This document shows, in pieces, positions 62,485-64,000 of a stretch of 64,000 nucleotides of DNA. A program made the translations under genes and the position numbers. Numbering within the stretch: position 1 is the stretch's first letter; every line of letters starts with the position of its first letter. Under the pieces are notes generated by a model. It worked only from the letters and a program-made list of their open reading frames with translations. It ran no database searches and had not been told where the DNA came from. The stretch is from Lutimaribacter pacificus (GTDB lineage Bacteria > Pseudomonadota > Alphaproteobacteria > Rhodobacterales > Rhodobacteraceae), in assembly GCF_900142185.1 (NCBI RefSeq), contig NZ_FQZZ01000004.1, positions 62,001 to 126,000 on the forward strand, read 5' to 3'.

Positions 62485-63048
62485 ATGTTCATTCAAACCG
62501 AATCCACCCCGAACCCCGCCACGCTGAAATTCCTGCCCGGCCAGTCGGTGCTGGAAACCGGCACCGCGGATTTCCCCGGCGCGGATGCCGCCGCCGCCTC
62601 GCCGCTGGCGCAGCGCATCTTCGCGGTCGCGGGCGTGTCCGGCGTGTTCTTCGGCACCGATTTCGTGACCGTGACCAAGGGCGACACGGTGGAATGGGAC
62701 CACATCAAGCCCGCGATCCTGGGCGCGATCATGGAACATTACCAGTCCGGCCAGCCGGTCATGGCGGGCGAGGCACAGCCCGCCTCGGGCCATGCCGACC
62801 ATGACGGCCCGGATTCCGAGGTGGTGGGCCAGATCAAGGAACTGCTGGATACCCGCGTGCGCCCCGCCGTCGCGCAGGATGGCGGCGACATCACCTTCCA
62901 CGGCTTTGATCGCGGCGTCGTCTACCTGCACATGCAGGGGGCCTGCGCCGGCTGCCCGTCCTCGACCCTCACGCTGAAGATGGGGATCGAGAACCTGCTG
63001 CGCCACTACATCCCCGAAGTGACCGAGGTGCGGCCCGTTGCCGTCTGA
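62485..63048 (+). CDS. NifU-like iron-sulfur scaffold (NFU1 type)
   Basis: A 187-residue protein with the eukaryote-like NFU layout: N-terminal Nfu domain (FIQTESTPNPATLKFLPGQS) and C-terminal NifU domain with CAGCPSS, the CxxC that binds a transferable cluster (MQGACAGCPSSTLTLKMGIE). It helps deliver Fe-S clusters to apo-proteins. It overlaps tsaB by 11 bases. Confidence 0.93.
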   Translation: MFIQTESTPNPATLKFLPGQSVLETGTADFPGADAAAASPLAQRIFAVAGVSGVFFGTDFVTVTKGDTVEWDHIKPAILGAIMEHYQSGQPVMAGEAQPASGHADHDGPDSEVVGQIKELLDTRVRPAVAQDGGDITFHGFDRGVVYLHMQGACAGCPSSTLTLKMGIENLLRHYIPEVTEVRPVAV

Positions 63049-63619
63049 CCGACCGGTCCTGGGGTTCGATACATCGGCGGCGCATTGCGCCGCCGCTTTG
63101 CTGTCTGGCGGCCGGATCGTGGCACAAACCGCCGAAGAGATGGGGCGCGGACAGGCCGAACGGCTGTTCCCGCTGCTTGAAGAGCTGCTTGCCGGGGCCG
63201 GTATCGGCTGGCGCGACCTTGCCCGGATCGGCGTGGGCATCGGGCCGGGCAACTTCACCGGCATCCGAATCTCGGTCGCCGCTGCGCGCGGGCTGGCGCT
63301 GTCACTGGGCATCCCCGCCATCGGCGTCAGCAGTTTCGACGCGATCCGGCTCGACGCGCCGCAGGCCCGCGCCGCCGTGCCCGCCCCGCGCGACCAGGTC
63401 TACCTGCGCGCGCCCGGCACCGCCCCGGTGCTGATCCCGCTGGCCGAGGCCGGGACCGGGCTGACATTTCCCCCCGCCCCGGCGGACCTGGCCGCGCGCA
63501 TCGCCCGCGCCGCCGCGACCGCGCCGCCCGATGCGCCCCCGCCGGCCCCCCTCTATATCCGCGCCGCCGACGCGGCCCCGGCGCGCGACACGCCGCCGGT
63601 GATCCTCGATGACGCCTGA
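63038..63619 (+). CDS. tsaB: tRNA threonylcarbamoyladenosine biosynthesis protein TsaB
   Basis: A 193-residue ASKHA-fold partner of TsaD for t6A formation at position 37 of ANN-decoding tRNAs. LGFDTSAAHCAAALLSGGRI and GIGPGNFTGIRISVAAARGL are the family motifs. It is a little shorter than E. coli TsaB at the C-terminus. The start is TTG at 63038, inside the NifU-like gene; no in-frame ATG lies early enough. It overlaps rimI by 11 bases. Confidence 0.9.
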   Translation: MPSDRPVLGFDTSAAHCAAALLSGGRIVAQTAEEMGRGQAERLFPLLEELLAGAGIGWRDLARIGVGIGPGNFTGIRISVAAARGLALSLGIPAIGVSSFDAIRLDAPQARAAVPAPRDQVYLRAPGTAPVLIPLAEAGTGLTFPPAPADLAARIARAAATAPPDAPPPAPLYIRAADAAPARDTPPVILDDA

Positions 63620-64000
63620 AACGCTGGCCCGGCTCCACGCCGCTGCCTTCACCCACCCGCGACCGTGGAGCGCGCAGGAATTCGCCAGCCTGCTCGACAG
63701 CCCCCATGTCTTTGCCGTGGGCGACACGCGCGCCTTCGCGCTCGGCCGCGTCATCGCGGACGAGGCCGAGTTGCTGACCATCGCCACCGATCCCGCGCAC
63801 CGCCTGCAGGGGCTGGGCCGCGCCACCCTCACCGCCTTCCACGACGCGGCGCGCGCCCGTGGCGCCACATCGGCCCATCTCGAGGTCGCCGCCGACAATA
63901 CAGCCGCGAACGCGCTCTATGCCGCCGCCGGATACGCGCGGACCGGCCTGCGCCCGGGCTATTACAACCGCCCCGGCGCGCGCCCTGTCGATGCGCTTCT
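63609..64000 (+). CDS. rimI: [Ribosomal protein S18]-alanine N-acetyltransferase, 3' end beyond window
   Basis: First 130 codons of a GNAT acetyltransferase starting ATG ACG CCT. AELLTIATDPAHRLQGLGRA contains the acetyl-CoA pyrophosphate loop (here RLQGLGRA), followed by AHLEVAADNTAANALYAAAG and YARTGLRPGYY, all typical of RimI. Adjacency to tsaB supports the assignment, since tsaB and rimI are commonly paired. The gene is cut by the window edge. Confidence 0.88.
   Translation, partial: MTPETLARLHAAAFTHPRPWSAQEFASLLDSPHVFAVGDTRAFALGRVIADEAELLTIATDPAHRLQGLGRATLTAFHDAARARGATSAHLEVAADNTAANALYAAAGYARTGLRPGYYNRPGARPVDAL

Overview
The window looks like a chromosomal segment of an alphaproteobacterium of the order Rhodobacterales (Roseobacter/Rhodobacter/Paracoccus relatives). 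This rests on the high G+C content, very tight gene packing with many ATGA and TGATG overlaps, a short type-2 ArgC, an RpoHII-type heat-shock sigma factor behind an RpoE/ChrR-like promoter, a membrane-anchored MoeB, and the mreB-mreC-mreD-mrdA-rodA cluster. No species can be named from the sequence alone.

Layout. 1-2268: end of a TRAP transporter locus (binding protein, hairpin, first codons of the small permease) with a divergent LysR regulator. 2269-8192: a decayed integrative mobilizable element, all genes on the minus strand, next to tRNA-Ser(GCT). It holds a serine recombinase, a phage small terminase, a relaxase cut off after 120 residues, a MobC-like protein, an HTH replication-type protein, an excisionase-like protein, an unknown protein and a tyrosine integrase broken by one in-frame TGA. 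8193-15150: tRNA-Ser, ychF, trpA, a membrane protein facing a MarR regulator with palindromic operators, argC, a ZIP transporter, a MaoC protein and lldD. 15448-18939: an aminotransferase/succinate-semialdehyde dehydrogenase pair with an Lrp/AsnC regulator, probably GABA or polyamine breakdown. 19042-24774: a sulfotransferase-like gene, leuA behind a leucine-rich leader peptide, rlmJ, a UDG-family gene, sseB and ghrA. 24778-30397: the cell-elongation cluster. 30788-35464: capsule export (kpsT, kpsE), kdsA and a phosphohexomutase. 35480-42561: a membrane-anchored NYN-type RNase, an M3 peptidase, moeB, dut, coaBC, a ChaN-like protein and rpoHII. 42691-49316: cobU with a phosphatase, GST, comM, an esterase, gshB, yraN and rsmI. 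49383-58700: an LpoA-like lipoprotein, glnD, murJ, a PLD-family protein, a degenerate rhomboid and trpS. 58707-64000: a Pho box and possible small RNA, a DUF2157/GDYXXLXY membrane pair, a class IV aminotransferase, a universal stress protein, a NifU-like protein, tsaB and the start of rimI.

Most of the window is ordinary housekeeping. The less expected items are: (i) a 131-bp element with terminal inverted repeats, present twice in opposite orientations 38 kb apart and never inside a gene; (ii) a Pho box followed by an apparent ~150-nt non-coding transcript ending in a strong terminator; (iii) a rhomboid with all three catalytic positions replaced; (iv) a relaxase-to-phage junction and a one-codon integrase lesion inside the island; (v) an unknown gene translationally coupled to that integrase. 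Gene starts were moved from the longest frame to an internal ATG wherever a Shine-Dalgarno sequence or the family N-terminus favoured it; each case is stated in its entry.
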